Part shown: positions 1 to 12,500 of the stretch, piece after piece | Layout: every line of letters starts with the position of its first letter | How positions within the stretch are numbered: position 1 is the stretch's first letter | Source of the DNA: Chamaea fasciata | Lineage: Eukaryota > Chordata > Aves > Passeriformes > Sylviidae | NCBI GenBank assembly: GCA_029207755.1 | Contig: JARCOQ010000004.1 | Coordinates: 35,697,560 to 35,761,559, forward strand | Direction: 5' to 3' | Length of the DNA stretch: 64,000 bases | Translations under genes and position numbers: made by a program | Notes under the pieces: generated by a model | Database searches by the model: none | Seen by the model: only the letters and a program-made list of their open reading frames with translations | What the model was told of the DNA's origin: nothing

Positions 1-1759
1 AATCCATACATATGAGTAAAAGTCTACACATAATATATTAAATAAATTGGGATTGACCCCTTTCTCATAATTTTTGACCTCTTTGCATCTGTTGTTTTTG
101 AACTTAGAACACTATCTCTGACATCACCATTAATTAAAAGGATATTAAACATTATTAAAAGGTCTGAAGGCTGTATCCAGAATCTTTGACTCTTATTATA
201 CACTTGGGATTTGGTCCTTTTTAGTTTTATAGAGTGGACCAATTGACAGCTTCTGTAATCTTCTAGGTTATTTTTATATCCATGTCATATACAAAGGGAA
301 CAAATTCCTACTCTTAATCCTTTACACTCAAGACTAAGTTAAAGCACTCTGAGAAGAATAAATGGCTTCCTTCCTTCCAATCAGGTTCAATCACAAAAAA
401 TATTCAAAAATGTTCTGATTACAAATCTTAGTATTTTGAAGCCTTAGTATTTCCCTCCCTATGCTGGATGTTTAGCTGAGGGGAAATTGCATTTAAGTGA
501 ATGAGCAGTTCTTGGCTGGAGATGTGCATTATTGCTCACACTTGAAGGATTTAAACATGATTTTCTGCAAAGCATGTTTCACAAAGTGGAGACCACATGA
601 TTCAGGCTTCTGGCTCCTCATGCAGCTGTATCCACGTTTAAACCCTCATGCAACACTTTGCTCCAGGAGTGATTTTTACAGGACTAGGAAAGGAAAAGGG
701 CCTGTTCTCCAAAAAAGTTTGAGGAGAAAATCATAAGTTGTTGGCATGACCAACTAAGAAATTGAGAGGGAATGTCACTTTTTCCTTACAGTCCTCTAAC
801 ATTAGAGTAGTGTGCTCTAACCCAGCTACAGTATTCATTGAGATCCAAGATGTGTCAGAGAATCTCCCTATTTCCCCATAGATTTTTTTCATTTTCTCCC
901 TCTTTGTGGGGGGGTTTAATTGAATAAGATTCATTTCAGCAGGGAAGCATGTGTTTTGTGTCTGACAATAGTTTTATTATGGCAGCTTTGTGCTACTTCT
1001 GAATTTCTTTTTTGCTATACAAGATGAAATAATAAAGAGAAATTCTTTCTCTGTGATGATGCTTTGAAGGTTCAATGCATGATACCTCTGAGACAAAGCA
1101 GCTTGCAAGACTCACAAAGGACTGACATGCAAACAAGACTTCTAATAGTCCAAATATTTATAATCCAGAGATGTTTGTTGAATGAATATATTGTCTCAAA
1201 CTCAAGCATTTATACAAATCACCACTCTCAGGAAGCAAAAAGAACCACTAATATGTTAGAGACTTATTCACCGTGTCTAGTGGCACATCTTTTTTTTTAT
1301 AGTAAAGCATCTATGAGACTCAGCAGATAGCAACTTTGATTTAGGATGTCAATACTTATGTTGCTTTTTATTTGGTGCTGACTAGAATGACCAAAAATAA
1401 CAAAAACTGGCATATACATTCTGCATATGGTGCATTTCTATTCAGACATCTTCATTAAGCCAGAACATAAAAGTAACAAGTCTTTCTTTTAAAAGGACTT
1501 GTTAGCTGTATTACCTCTCTATACAGTTACCTCTCAGATATTTTCATCTGGTTAATGCCTACATGTTTTAAATGTTCTGCTCTTTAGTTGAAAACTATTA
1601 ATAGTTTGTGTTCACAGAACTCAGCATGAGGTCTGAACTGTGCTGATGACCCTAGTTAATCTCTAATTCTCTTCCTACCTTTCCATTATGCCATCATATT
1701 TTCCGGTGGCTGTTTTATATAAATTTGGCCCAAATGTGTTTTTCTTCTCCATGCAACAG
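1..1759. other. AT-rich noncoding stretch
   Basis: This is single-copy-looking AT-rich DNA. Open frames are below 90 codons, carry no recognisable domain, and are what chance gives at this base composition. I saw no repeat, RNA gene or clear promoter. The last 70 bases form a possible intron end leading into the exon candidate that starts at 1760. Confidence 0.6.
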
Positions 1760-1880
1760 ACAGCCACCCATGAAGCTGCACCTTATTGCAGAACCTCAGA
1801 CAACATTTTAGATGATGCTGAAATAAAATCCCTGATGCAAGATATTATATTAGGATATAAATACTGCTTTTGGGAACACA
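1760..1880 (+). CDS. Candidate internal coding exon, product unknown
   Basis: A pyrimidine-rich run (about 1738-1750) leads to a CAG acceptor at 1757-1759. The following 121 bases stay open in one frame and end in ACA|GTGAGT, a strong 5' splice donor (GT at 1881-1882). In that frame the exon would encode 40 residues plus one base (entry phase 0, exit phase 1), with an acidic and hydrophobic stretch near the middle (LDDAEIKSLMQDIILG) and ending in CFWEH. I do not recognise the protein and found no neighbouring exon with compatible phase. Splice-like pairs arise by chance in a window this size, so this is only a signal-based call. An alternative acceptor 4 bases downstream would change the frame. 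Confidence 0.25.
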
Positions 1881-1882
1881 GT

Positions 1883-4105
1883 GAGTACCATCTAGCTATT
1901 TCATAAGACTACAGGCTTCTAACATCAGTGATATGAAAAAGACAATCCTAATATAAAAGCAGATCCTCTTTCAAAAGTAATTTTCAGGATAACTAGAAAC
2001 AAAGCTAAAAATTTTTCAGAAGCAATTTAATATTTAAAGCCAGGGTTTGGTTCTGAATCAAGCAGTTGTTCAATTCTCACAAGCTGTATAAAATCATGAT
2101 TCTAAAACAGATGAAGGACAATTGTTGCCAAGAATCTAACTGACTTATTTTAAAAGCACAGCTAAACAGGAAGGTGATAGTTCAGGGTAGCGAGTTTCTT
2201 CTTTTTTTTTTTTTCCAAATTCTTAAAAAAAAATTATCCCATAAAATGTTTTCATACTTGTTGTTTATGCTTTTAAAAGGGACAGCACAAGTCTCAACAG
2301 TTCAACATAAAACAAGCATTTAAAACATCCAAGTTTTCCTACAAGAAGCTTTCAAGAGAAAGAAGGTTTTCTTAAGGAAAGTGCTCTTTTACATCTCCCT
2401 GGTTTTGGAATGGATAACAATGGCCACTCAATTCCCATGGGGAAAATGAACATTTCCCCAAAGCTTTGGAAGATACAGCAACTAAGAGTGTTTCTTTCAA
2501 AGAACAAAATTGAAGAGGTCTGAAATACTTAGACCTTCTGATTAAATCTTCAATGGTACTTGTCTCTAACACAATGCATTTGCCATGAGTAGCATGTCTG
2601 CTACTTAATCCGCAGTATCATTGATGCCACTGGACTGAAATTGACTGAATAGTTTATGTTGTTTACTGTTCAATAAAGATTTTTCAAAGCAGAAAGGTAG
2701 AATAAGCACTGTGGGAAAACAAGAGATGGACAAAAGTATATATTGAGGAATGTCATTTGTCTTTAAAAAAAAGAGTTCTCTTCTACATTTAAAATTAATC
2801 AAGTGAATCTAAAGGGGAAAGCACAACTTACCATAAGGACAATTCTAATAAGTAAACATCGGCAGCATTTTGGATGAAATCAATTGGCTAAGAAAAGATG
2901 CCAAGGAGGTGGGAAATGAGGTGAAATTACTAGGGTTACACTTCCTTTTAAGATATCTTGCTCTGTTCCTTGCAGTGACATGCTGAAAAAATTTAAACAC
3001 TGGCAATGGAAAGGCAGTTATATTGATTTAAATTTGCTAAGGAAGTCTCAGAATCTATTCCCTCTTTCTCAGAATAAGTATGTAATGTATATATAAAGAT
3101 GTACATGTGAAAAATAAATATTACATATATAATTCCTTCAACTTTTCTACTCTTCATGTGTGAATCACAGTTTGCTAGAAGTTACCACTATGTGTATTAG
3201 CATAAAACACATAACTTGAATTGTCAGTTTATAAAATTTTGAGAGTGTATGATTATGGTTCTGTTCTTACTCTAAATTTTTACACAGTTTGTATGACTTA
3301 TTTTATCTGTTGAAACATGGGTTTTATGCTAACAAATTTTTTCCCCTTTTTTAACACAAAAATTTAATACTTTGAGCCTATTGCAAAGGCAGACTTGCAG
3401 ACCAAAGGGTGTATGGATGAGAGCGCAAAAGGAGGGCTGGGGGAGAGAAAAACACTTGGCTCTGTTAAGCTGAAAGTATTTCACTGATAACTCAGTGGCT
3501 AAAAATATCTGAATAGTTTAGAGGTTGTATAGTGTATATATGTTTTGCATATTTAAACAGATTTGTATCAGCTGCTCCATTCCAGTAAAACTCTTTAAAA
3601 GAAATCAAGCAAAATCACAGGCAGCAGTCTGTATGCTGTTTCTAATTTGAAGGCAAATTCATCTCTGACATACAGCAGATTCCATGCAGGTGGAACATGC
3701 CTCTCACTGTTTCTGTCTCTGCCAGTCAAATTATGTCATCAGTGAAGGATCAGTGGGTTTTAATGATACGGTGGCCTCCATACTGAGAAGTAGGTCCTCA
3801 CAGAGCAATATGCATAGCCAATAAAATGGCTGTCACCAAATTACAATTGACACTTAACATCACTAAATCTGCAGTGCAATTCCCTGTGACAGTTGTGTAG
3901 GTATATTAGAAGAAAATAATTTACTTCAAAAACAGCATGTAAAATACATTTTCCTGGGCAGAATTCATGTCATATTTACAGTAGCCAAACCATGCAGTCT
4001 CGAGGAAACCTTAATCTGGGAAGAGATCATAGACACTTACATGTTAGTTGAAGTATGACTATTTATGTGTGCAATAAACAAAGGTGGAGCAGTGCTTTGT
4101 AGCTC
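1883..4105. other. AT-rich noncoding stretch
   Basis: No gene or interspersed repeat was recognised. The part from about 3640 to 4000 is less AT-biased and has several short motif-like words, such as the octamer-like ATGCATA near 3810 and CCAAT/GCCAAT words. It could be conserved noncoding DNA, but only an alignment would show that. Confidence 0.5.
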
Positions 4106-4111
4106 TGTAGA

Positions 4112-4157
4112 TATTAATTGTAATTGGGAATTTTAATTGTTTCTTTTTAATTAACAT
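4112..4157. promoter_or_regulatory. Cluster of homeodomain-type ATTA/TAATTG words
   Basis: Within 46 bases there are three TAATTG/TTAATTG words and a TTAATTAA word, so several overlapping cores of the kind bound by homeodomain proteins. Such clusters occur in developmental enhancers, but AT-rich DNA also makes them by chance. No target gene is visible. Confidence 0.2.
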
Positions 4158-5350
4158 TACCCTATTTTGCTTTAGGGATTAAGAAAACTACGAAGCAATT
4201 CTTCAAATGAAAACTGACATTGACTAGAAACATCTTGATGTTTTTCTGGACCAGAAGCCACGTACAAGCATAAATTTCTTTACTTCCCCACCTTGCTTTA
4301 CAAACATAGCCCACTGCTATACGTGAATTTGAATATCTGCATGCTTTAGCATGTATTACATCATGCTATGCTCATTTGATTCCATAGAGGCTAATAGACA
4401 CGGGGAGCATCATCTCCAGACCACCTCAGTGATGTTCCATACCTCTTCTTCGTCTGGGTCATTGTGCTGATTGTGAATAAAAGGTAGGAGAAACAAAATA
4501 CTTTACTCTGGTTTACCTGATTTGGTACATTCACCTGAAGCAGATTTGGGGGGCAAATCTGCTGTGTCCTTATAAGCTCAAATACATATGACCATTAAAG
4601 GTGTTCTCTCCCCAGGACAAAGTGGTTTGAATGCCTGCCATGGGACTGCAAAAAATTCATTCTGACTTTGTCTCCAGGCAATTCACCTTTGTCCCAGTGA
4701 TGATATGAGTCTTTCTGTTGATGGGGAAATTACAATAACTCAAGTCAGGTGGTCTTCAGCAGGCAGAGGCCAATTTGTTAGCAGAATGAAGCAGATGGAG
4801 CATCTTGTGCTAGATAGCTCATCCTAGCGTGAGAATTACCTTGCTGGAAGCCCTCAAGGTTGCACATTAAATATAGGAGATGGGTACCTGTTGTGCAAAT
4901 GGCCCCCGTGTGCAGGTAAGAAAATTTATTTTAAGAACCCAAACATGAGACTTGTGATACTCACGCCTCTTGAAAATCAGTTGAAAAATTGTGTGAAAAG
5001 GGAAAGGTCTCTGTGCACACAGATGCCAGCCTAGGTTGGAATGCGCTGTCCCAACACAAGGGTATCCCTCTTGTACCAGCATTTCCTTTACAAGCCATCA
5101 GATAAAAAATGAATGCAATTAATGGCCAGTGCTCTTTGTCCTGTCCACTATCTGACATGAATAATTAATCAGGAAAATTACTACAGCAACAGAAGTTAAG
5201 GAAAAAAAACTGTTGCAGGGTGCAGAACTCCTTCACCCTTTCCAATCTAGTCTGAGTGACTGCCTAGGTCCTTCATCACCATCCCAGGAGCTCAGCACAT
5301 TACCCATAAGTCACTGGCTGGGAAAAGAGTCACTCTGAGGTTATGGATGT
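4158..5350. other. Noncoding stretch
   Basis: I recognised no gene or repeat. The two overlapping minus-strand open frames at 4867-5158 share bases in different frames and show no domain. Confidence 0.5.
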
Positions 5351-5380
5351 GCTGTTGCTGCTGCTGCTGCTGCTGCTGCT
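5351..5380 (+). repeat. (GCT)n trinucleotide microsatellite
   Basis: Ten GCT-type units, with one interruption (GTT) near the start. The tract is not in a long open frame, so there is no sign that it encodes a homopolymer. It is likely to be length-polymorphic. Confidence 0.9.
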
Positions 5381-8300
5381 TTCAGCCTGTGTCAGTGTAG
5401 ACAAGGAGTTCCTCAGCCAATTATGGCTGGAAACCCTTTGAAGTACACCAGATCAGCAAAGATGACTCAGAATTATTTGCCACAGCAATTTACCCTTCAG
5501 CACTCTCAGATTAGCAGAGGAAGGGTTAGATTTTGGCCACGGTCTTTTAGGACTACAGCCTTCTGAGCTCATGGAAGCCATATGAGAACAGTCTATCTCA
5601 GGGCTGCCTTTGAACACCCTAATGACATCACGGGATTCCTGTATTTTCATGAGGTTTCTTGGTGCTGCAGCCTGACATGGTTAAGCACCAAAATAAAGAA
5701 CTCCATGTGTCTTGAAATTAGAAAACAGTGTGGCATGTAGTGGTGAATTTTTTTTAGACAGGCAGACCTGTTTTAGGAAGTATTGTTACTTCCTGACCAA
5801 ATTTGGAAATACCTGGCTCCATGGTATTCCGAAGGGAGGTAAAATGGTAGCATGCATGAATTTGGGAAGAGTTTAACTTTTTCTTATAGTGACTCTCTAG
5901 AACATCCTTGATCATTTGACAACACAGTTTCTGTTAACAACTGAAGTGGCACAGAGTTACAAGTGACGGCACCTTGCAGAAAGTGATCCTCTGGAGGAGG
6001 TTTCTTCTGATCGGCTGCCTTTTTTGTTTAGCACAATATCCCTTTATATTTAAGGTGTCATTTTAACTTTTTTTTTTATTTTAGCTGGCTCCATCAGGAG
6101 TCTACAAGCATCTTTTTGAGGCTTTTATAATTCCAGTAATTCAATGCTCCATAAATTACCTGTTTTTTCAGAGCTGCTGAGAAACTGTAATTGATATTGA
6201 GTCCCAACATACAAGTGTCCAAATGAGATTAAAAAGTGAATTTCATTATTTTTCTGAATGTAGTTTGAAAGTTTTCTCTCACAGAGGTTGAAGAGGAAAG
6301 GCATTTACAAGGGTGGCTCTTTGTGCATGGCAATGCCAAATCTGTGCAAAATTATATGCATATGTACCTGTAGCATCTGCCTGGAACTTATTGATCCAAA
6401 GACAAAAGAAAAATATCGTAAGCAGGCATAGATGGGGGAAGTGCACTTGTACATTAATAGTTTAGCAGTCAAAAATGAAATGCACAGTACTCTTAAGCAA
6501 TAACTGAGGAACCAGCGCTAAATCCTTAATAAACTTATTAGAAAATGCTACAATTCAGCTTAGAAAACACCTGTTTGTCTTAATTGGCATAGGCTTCTGT
6601 AAATCCTAGCAAACACAAGTAAAGTAATGCAAAAGCTTGAGCTGACAACAGGAGGAATGTAATTTCTCTGCCTCCCATGTTGCCAAAGAGGGTTGTGACA
6701 TTGCTGCCTTCCAACCTGAGCTTATTTGTCACACAACACATGGCCCATTACCTCATTATCTCGTGAGTCTCACTGGCAGAATTTCTACCCTAAAGATATC
6801 ACCCTTTGTTGCTGAGATTAGTAATACTGCAAATACAACTTGTGAGGTCTCTAGTAGGAATGCTCTCTTTTTGATGAATGTTTATTGTTGACTGTCAGGG
6901 AGTCTACTGCACATATACAAGGGCTGTCACTGCTTCTCCAGTTGCCTATTTAAAAATTGTTAAAACCCACGAATGCTCTACAGAATTGGTTAAAAAAAAC
7001 TCTTCTGGCCCATTGCCCAACACTTGGTGAAACATCTTATCCCACAGTTACCCTGTATAACATCCTGCTCTCTTTACTCACTTAATGTTTCATGTTCACT
7101 TGCATTCTCTTTTCAGCCTGTCATTACTTGCTGGACTTCCATGCAACAAAAACTTGTCCAACATCAGCTCTGATTCTTAAAAAAACTTAAATGTGGATGG
7201 TATGTGGTAGTCTAGTCCTGCTGTTCTTCTCCTGACTTTTCTAAAATACACCTTGAGTTAGTAACAGCAGTGGTTTGAGCTGGGATGCACAGTATTTCCA
7301 GACAGGCCCAGAAAACGACATTGTTGGTCCAAATTTCTCAAGTTTTCTGTGGCTAAAAATATCTTAAAAATAGCAACATATCCTATTGGACAGTACTTTC
7401 AAATCATTGCAGGGAAAGATAAAATTTCCCAGAAGATGTTGAAAACCTGCCAGAAAGCTGATACATGCTAAAGTAGCAGAATCTGAAAACCAGGGGAGTA
7501 CAGCTGAATGTAAAATTAGGAAAGTTTGTGCTTCTGTTCTCACAGAACAGGGGGGACAAATTAATTATATGCTCAGGGTCATGAGCTTGATTTCATCTCC
7601 AAAATTTCCCTTGAACTTCAAACTAGTTTTTCCACCTGTCCAGTCAGAAATGGTTGTAGCAAAGCCTACTAAATTACTAGTCCTATCAGTTCTACTGGTC
7701 ACATCAGTTCTACTTGTCCTCCCAGCAAACTAGGTTATCCCTGGTCAGTCCTAAAGTACTGCTTCATCCAGAAGCCTTATTTTTTTTTTTGACATAAACA
7801 TTAGAACAGATTTTAGATTCTTAAGCTATCATATGAAAAACAGGTATATATCATGTGAAAAAATGTGCAGTTTGAGTAACCTAAAGAAGCTCATGCCAGA
7901 CTGGCAGGAAAAGACAACCAACTCACTTGGACTAAAGAAATGAGACATCACTTACAAGGCTTCAGTAAACTACCTGATAATGTGACATGTCAAAATCATT
8001 GGTGAAGTTGGAGGGGCAGGGACTGGTGTACTGGAAAAACTGATCTTTGTTGAGTTCAGATACTAAATTGGTTTAAAACAGATTATTTATTTGGGAAAAA
8101 GTTGTAACTGAAGTTTCCCAAGGTTATTTCTTAGGAGCAAACTTACTTAAACCCCTCATTTAAGTTTTGAGAAAAAAATTGTATGTGCTGGTTACAGATG
8201 ATTTGGTGGTATCTTTAATACAGAGGGAAAATAAAAGATAGTTTTGAAAGATTTTCATGACCTTGCAGGCTGCAGGGGAGTCACAGAATGAAATATGGTA

Positions 8301-9860
8301 GGAGAAGATGTGAATTCTCAGAGTCGGGTACTTTCAACACATCCCAAGAGAGTCAGTCTGGGGGGGAATGCAGCCACTTGTGGAAGATTATGCATACTGG
8401 ACAAAAATACTTTATATATTTTTTTTAATTTTAACAAAAATGTGTTATATTCAGGAAGAGATTGCATTGCACTAATAAGTGGCACCAGTTGTGCTCTGGA
8501 GTATAGCCAGGGAGAGAGAGGAGCAAACCCAAGATTTGGCCTCAGCCACCCCTGTTCTCTTTGCAACTCGCTGCAATCTGTAGTGCATTTTCAAAACTCA
8601 GAAATTGTCATTGCAGTAGCAATGGATAAAGGTTCTTTTTACTCTTTTTTTCAGCCTACTGGGTTCTCACATTAGCACAAGCTGGAATCTGGCACAGAGG
8701 GGCTGCTTTTTTGCAGAGATGCTTACATCTATTTCAGGAACATCTGCTGCAATAAAAAATGTGTGGCACATACTCCATGACTTGCCACATAATCCTCATG
8801 TGACAAATAGCTAAATATAAAATAAACCTGACAAAACTAATAAACTACAACAATGCCAGGAATAATGATCAATAACATAACTCATCTTTTAAGGGATGAA
8901 ACAGGAAGGTCACATTGTGGCTAATTGCAAACATTGCAACTGAAAACACCACCGTCATGGTGCAACTATAATTTTAACTTCATGCTCAGTCAGATCACAT
9001 TGATAGTATGAGCCTCAGTGACCAACTTAGACCTTCTCTAAGTTGACCAAGATCTTAAACAATAGGCCAATGTAGTCATCATTATACCTTCTAGCACAGT
9101 GACTACTGAGGCCATTTTTTTCCTATTGAGTCAATCAGACAATAATTGCTAATGGAAACTACATAACAAGGAATTGAATTCTGAAATCTCATAATGAAAG
9201 AAAATATTTTACTTAAACATATTAAAGGCAATTATAAATGAGAGATATATCTGTGGTGACATACATTAGAGGATGATTTAAGACCTGTATATGAAGAAAA
9301 TTTAGACAGCAATTTTGCAAAAATACAAAAAAAATAATGTATTTTCATGTCTTAGATCCTCTTGGTCTATCTTAAAAACCTGGGGAGGCTATTCAGCACT
9401 CAACATACTAAATATTAGAAGAACAATGCACCTATGTTTCTGCTTTTCACCCCTGCAACCTCTCTGGTCCATTAGAAAGAATAAAGTCTAGTCATATTTC
9501 CTTTCATTTTACAGAATGTGCTCCATATAGTATGGGCATAATGGTTAGCATGTATCTTATAGATAGCTGAATGTGTCAGATAGATGAATCAGCCTTCTGT
9601 GACCTGATGTTATAGTGAATTATTAGATTATATGATATAAAATGTTCAGACATCCAAGGAGTTCTTGACTGCTCCATAGTTGCAGCAAAGAATGAGAGAA
9701 GTCCTTTGTCACCACTACCACTGAAGAAAACAAAAAAAATGGTGTATCGTATACACCTATAATTTTGTTTCATTTTAGAGAATAGGAAGCATTAATAATA
9801 CCATTTAAAGTTTCCCATAAAATAGCGCCACACTCTGGTGCCAGAAAATATTGATAACTA
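5381..9860. other. AT-rich noncoding stretch
   Basis: No gene was recognised. There are T or A homopolymers of about 8-10 bases. At about 7686-7722 a 19-base unit containing ATCAGTTCTACT occurs twice in tandem. The 126-codon frame at 8295-8675 has low-information composition, a largely open antisense shadow at 8318-8566, and no domain, so I treat it as chance. The section at about 6520-6770 reads like non-repetitive, possibly constrained DNA, but I cannot show conservation. Confidence 0.5.
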
Positions 9861-9876
9861 ATGATTGCTTGGAAGT

Positions 9877-9919
9877 TAATTATTTACTAAATTATTGATA
9901 AATTATTAATAAATAATTA
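9877..9919. repeat. AT-only inverted repeat (10-bp arms)
   Basis: The arms at 9877-9886 and 9910-9919 are exact reverse complements over 10 bases and are separated by 23 bases, inside a run of nearly pure A/T from about 9870 to 9950. It could extrude a weak hairpin, or it may simply reflect low complexity. Confidence 0.6.
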
Positions 9920-9955
9920 TAGTTGTTTAATTTTTAAATTTTAAATTCCGCTATC

Positions 9956-12500
9956 TATTGAGAAGTAAGGTCAGTTAATGCTACATGTTATTTGTATTTA
10001 TTGTTTTGTCTTAAATATGATATTTGTGGTAACCTTTTCAGCAAAAACACACAGTATCATGCTGATGGCCAGTACTTGAGCACACTTACATCAGTTTATA
10101 CATCAGTTTTATATCTCCTAGCAAAACTTAAGGATGAAGCAGGGGTCCACCACCCAGCTTGTGGAGCAGATAAACATCACGATTCTGTCTCAAGATTTGT
10201 CAGAGGGGAATGAATACATACGTAGGAAACTGTAACTCAAAGACCAAAGGCAAAAAAAAGGAGTCAGGCTAGTAACCTCATAGTGCCTACATGCAGTGTA
10301 TTCATGAAGCACTCCCCTCTGCTTAGCTGGCACTGAATCCCACCACTGCAGAGCAGGGTGTATTGACTCCAACAAAATTTTTACATACACCCAGCCTTAA
10401 GAAAGGCAGAAGATCTTTACCTGGCTGGTAAAGTCAACAGGGTGGTGTTAGCATGCTAAAATGCAGCCTTAAAACTGGTTGTAAAATAAAGAATTCTTTT
10501 AATTGGGCAACTGGATTAACTTAACCTTTTGAAGTTAAAAAAAATTAAAGAATATCTTTATTGTGGAATCCTTGAAAAACATCTCCAGGTTATGCAGCAA
10601 GTCCAGAGAGCTATTGAATGCAGTTGTGGAGATCTACCTTTGAACTCTCAAACAGTCAAAGTGAAGGAGAGCAGAAGTGTGCGTCATTTGATGATTCTTA
10701 ATGTCAAATCTTTTTTCATAACTCACACAAGTTCAGAGTGGGGATTTTACTCACTGTGGTGTAAAAATCATCCAAAAGCTTAACAATAATGAAAAATAAG
10801 AACATAATACTGAGAGAATAGCATCTTCATTTCTCTGTAAAAGCACCCAAACTGGTACAAAAAGAAATGTAAGGATCATTTCAGATAGTGCAAAAGAATG
10901 TAGCTGGTAGGTGGGGATGAAGATGAAATGGAAATATTTAACATTCATTCATGGTAGAATCTCTCTGTGAAGGGCAGGAAATCCTCACACTTGTTTTTCC
11001 AAAAATATTGAGAAGAGAATGGCCACACTTTTATTAATCTCTTCCAGACTTTTCAAATCTGCTTTTTTATTTCTTTTTTGTCTCTTTCTTTCCTAATAAT
11101 TTTAGAATTGATTAGTCTTCTTGCTGTTTTCTGCCAGTCTTGTACTTCATTTCTATTGTGGAAGAGATCTTTGTGTGACGCAGGTAGTGCCCCAAGTGTT
11201 TGATCTTTGACCTCCATTTAGAGGCTGTTTTGTGTAGAAAAGCCCTGTGATTATTGCTATTACTTTCTTTAACCTACTTTTTCACCTTGAAGTGTAAAGG
11301 GTCACAGCTAGGGCCTAGCTCTTATTGCAGTCTTTAGATGAAGCATATACTATGAAAAGAACACTGTTTTTGTTTCTTAGGAATTATGGGTTTAAGCCTT
11401 TGAGTTCTGTGACAATAATTATTGTTTCGGTTACCTTTTTCTCTTACATTTGGTGCTACTGAGTGGACTAAATTAACTGTCTAACTAGGAAGGTTAATTG
11501 ATAGCTGTAAACCAATGTGCATAGTTTCTGCTAATTCCCTTATTATTTTTCTTAAACCTTCATGTGAGTAATTGCCTCTCAATGTCTTTTTGTTTTAACC
11601 CTTTCCCTTGTATCGGTATCTGAGGATGACTAATTTTGATTAACCCAAACTGGACCAGGGTTTAAAACATGTATGTGCCCATAACTATGTGATTTGCAAT
11701 AATCTGAGCCTATGCTGAATTGTGCAAAGGTAAGAGAGTGAGACATCAGAGATACTAATATTTCCTTGGTGTTTTTTTCCCATGGAGGTCCTTGAGAGTA
11801 GTTCACCACCAATATTGCAGTAAGTAAATAGACTTTTTTATTACTACTGTTACAGTTGTTGTTAATGATGATGATATTATTACTACTGTTATTTAGTAAG
11901 GGTATCTAAAAATATTTCATGGAGGAAAAACACTCGTGTTAAGGTCTGCGCACAATGCTTAATCACTAATGAAGGCTTTTAGGACTGCAGCTCCAGACAA
12001 AATGACCTAAAGCAGTTGGGTGAATTCCAGGAAATATAAAATACATGTAACAGAAACGTGCTTGTTGTGCTGGCTACTACCTGCAATGCTGATGTCATTA
12101 TCTAATAGTTCTTCATTTTAGCAAGCACCAGCCATAGGAAGGGTGGATGGTCAACAGCGGATTTATGCTGCACAAAATGAAAAATGTCCCATATCTGGCC
12201 ATTATAATAACCATAATATTATTGTAATATTTATAGCATTTAATATATGGGATTAGTCCTTCTGATAGCACCATTAGCCATCACTATACCCTGTAATAGG
12301 TGGCTTCATTCTTGTTATGACATAATCTTTCCTACTGTTTATTGACTTTTCAATGCAAGGGGGAGGGAACATTGCCAGCCCCCCAAACCTTTAAGAAGCT
12401 ACTGTAAAGCTGTGGTTTTATTCTCAGTTGGAATGTTTAGAAACCCTTAGAGTTAAATACCTCAGTGTACCACTTAAACACCAACAACAGCCTTATGGGG
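9956..12500. other. AT-rich noncoding stretch
   Basis: No gene was recognised. At 11837-11893 there is a degenerate trinucleotide tract (TTA/CTA/GTT/GAT-like units). Around 12060-12300 the sequence has dense TAAT/ATTA words and no repeat signature, so it could be conserved noncoding DNA, but this is unverified. Confidence 0.5.

Noticed and set aside
8281..8300. TCACAGAATG word resembling a CR1 3' end
   Set aside because: Only ten bases match, and the flanks show no CR1 body on either side.
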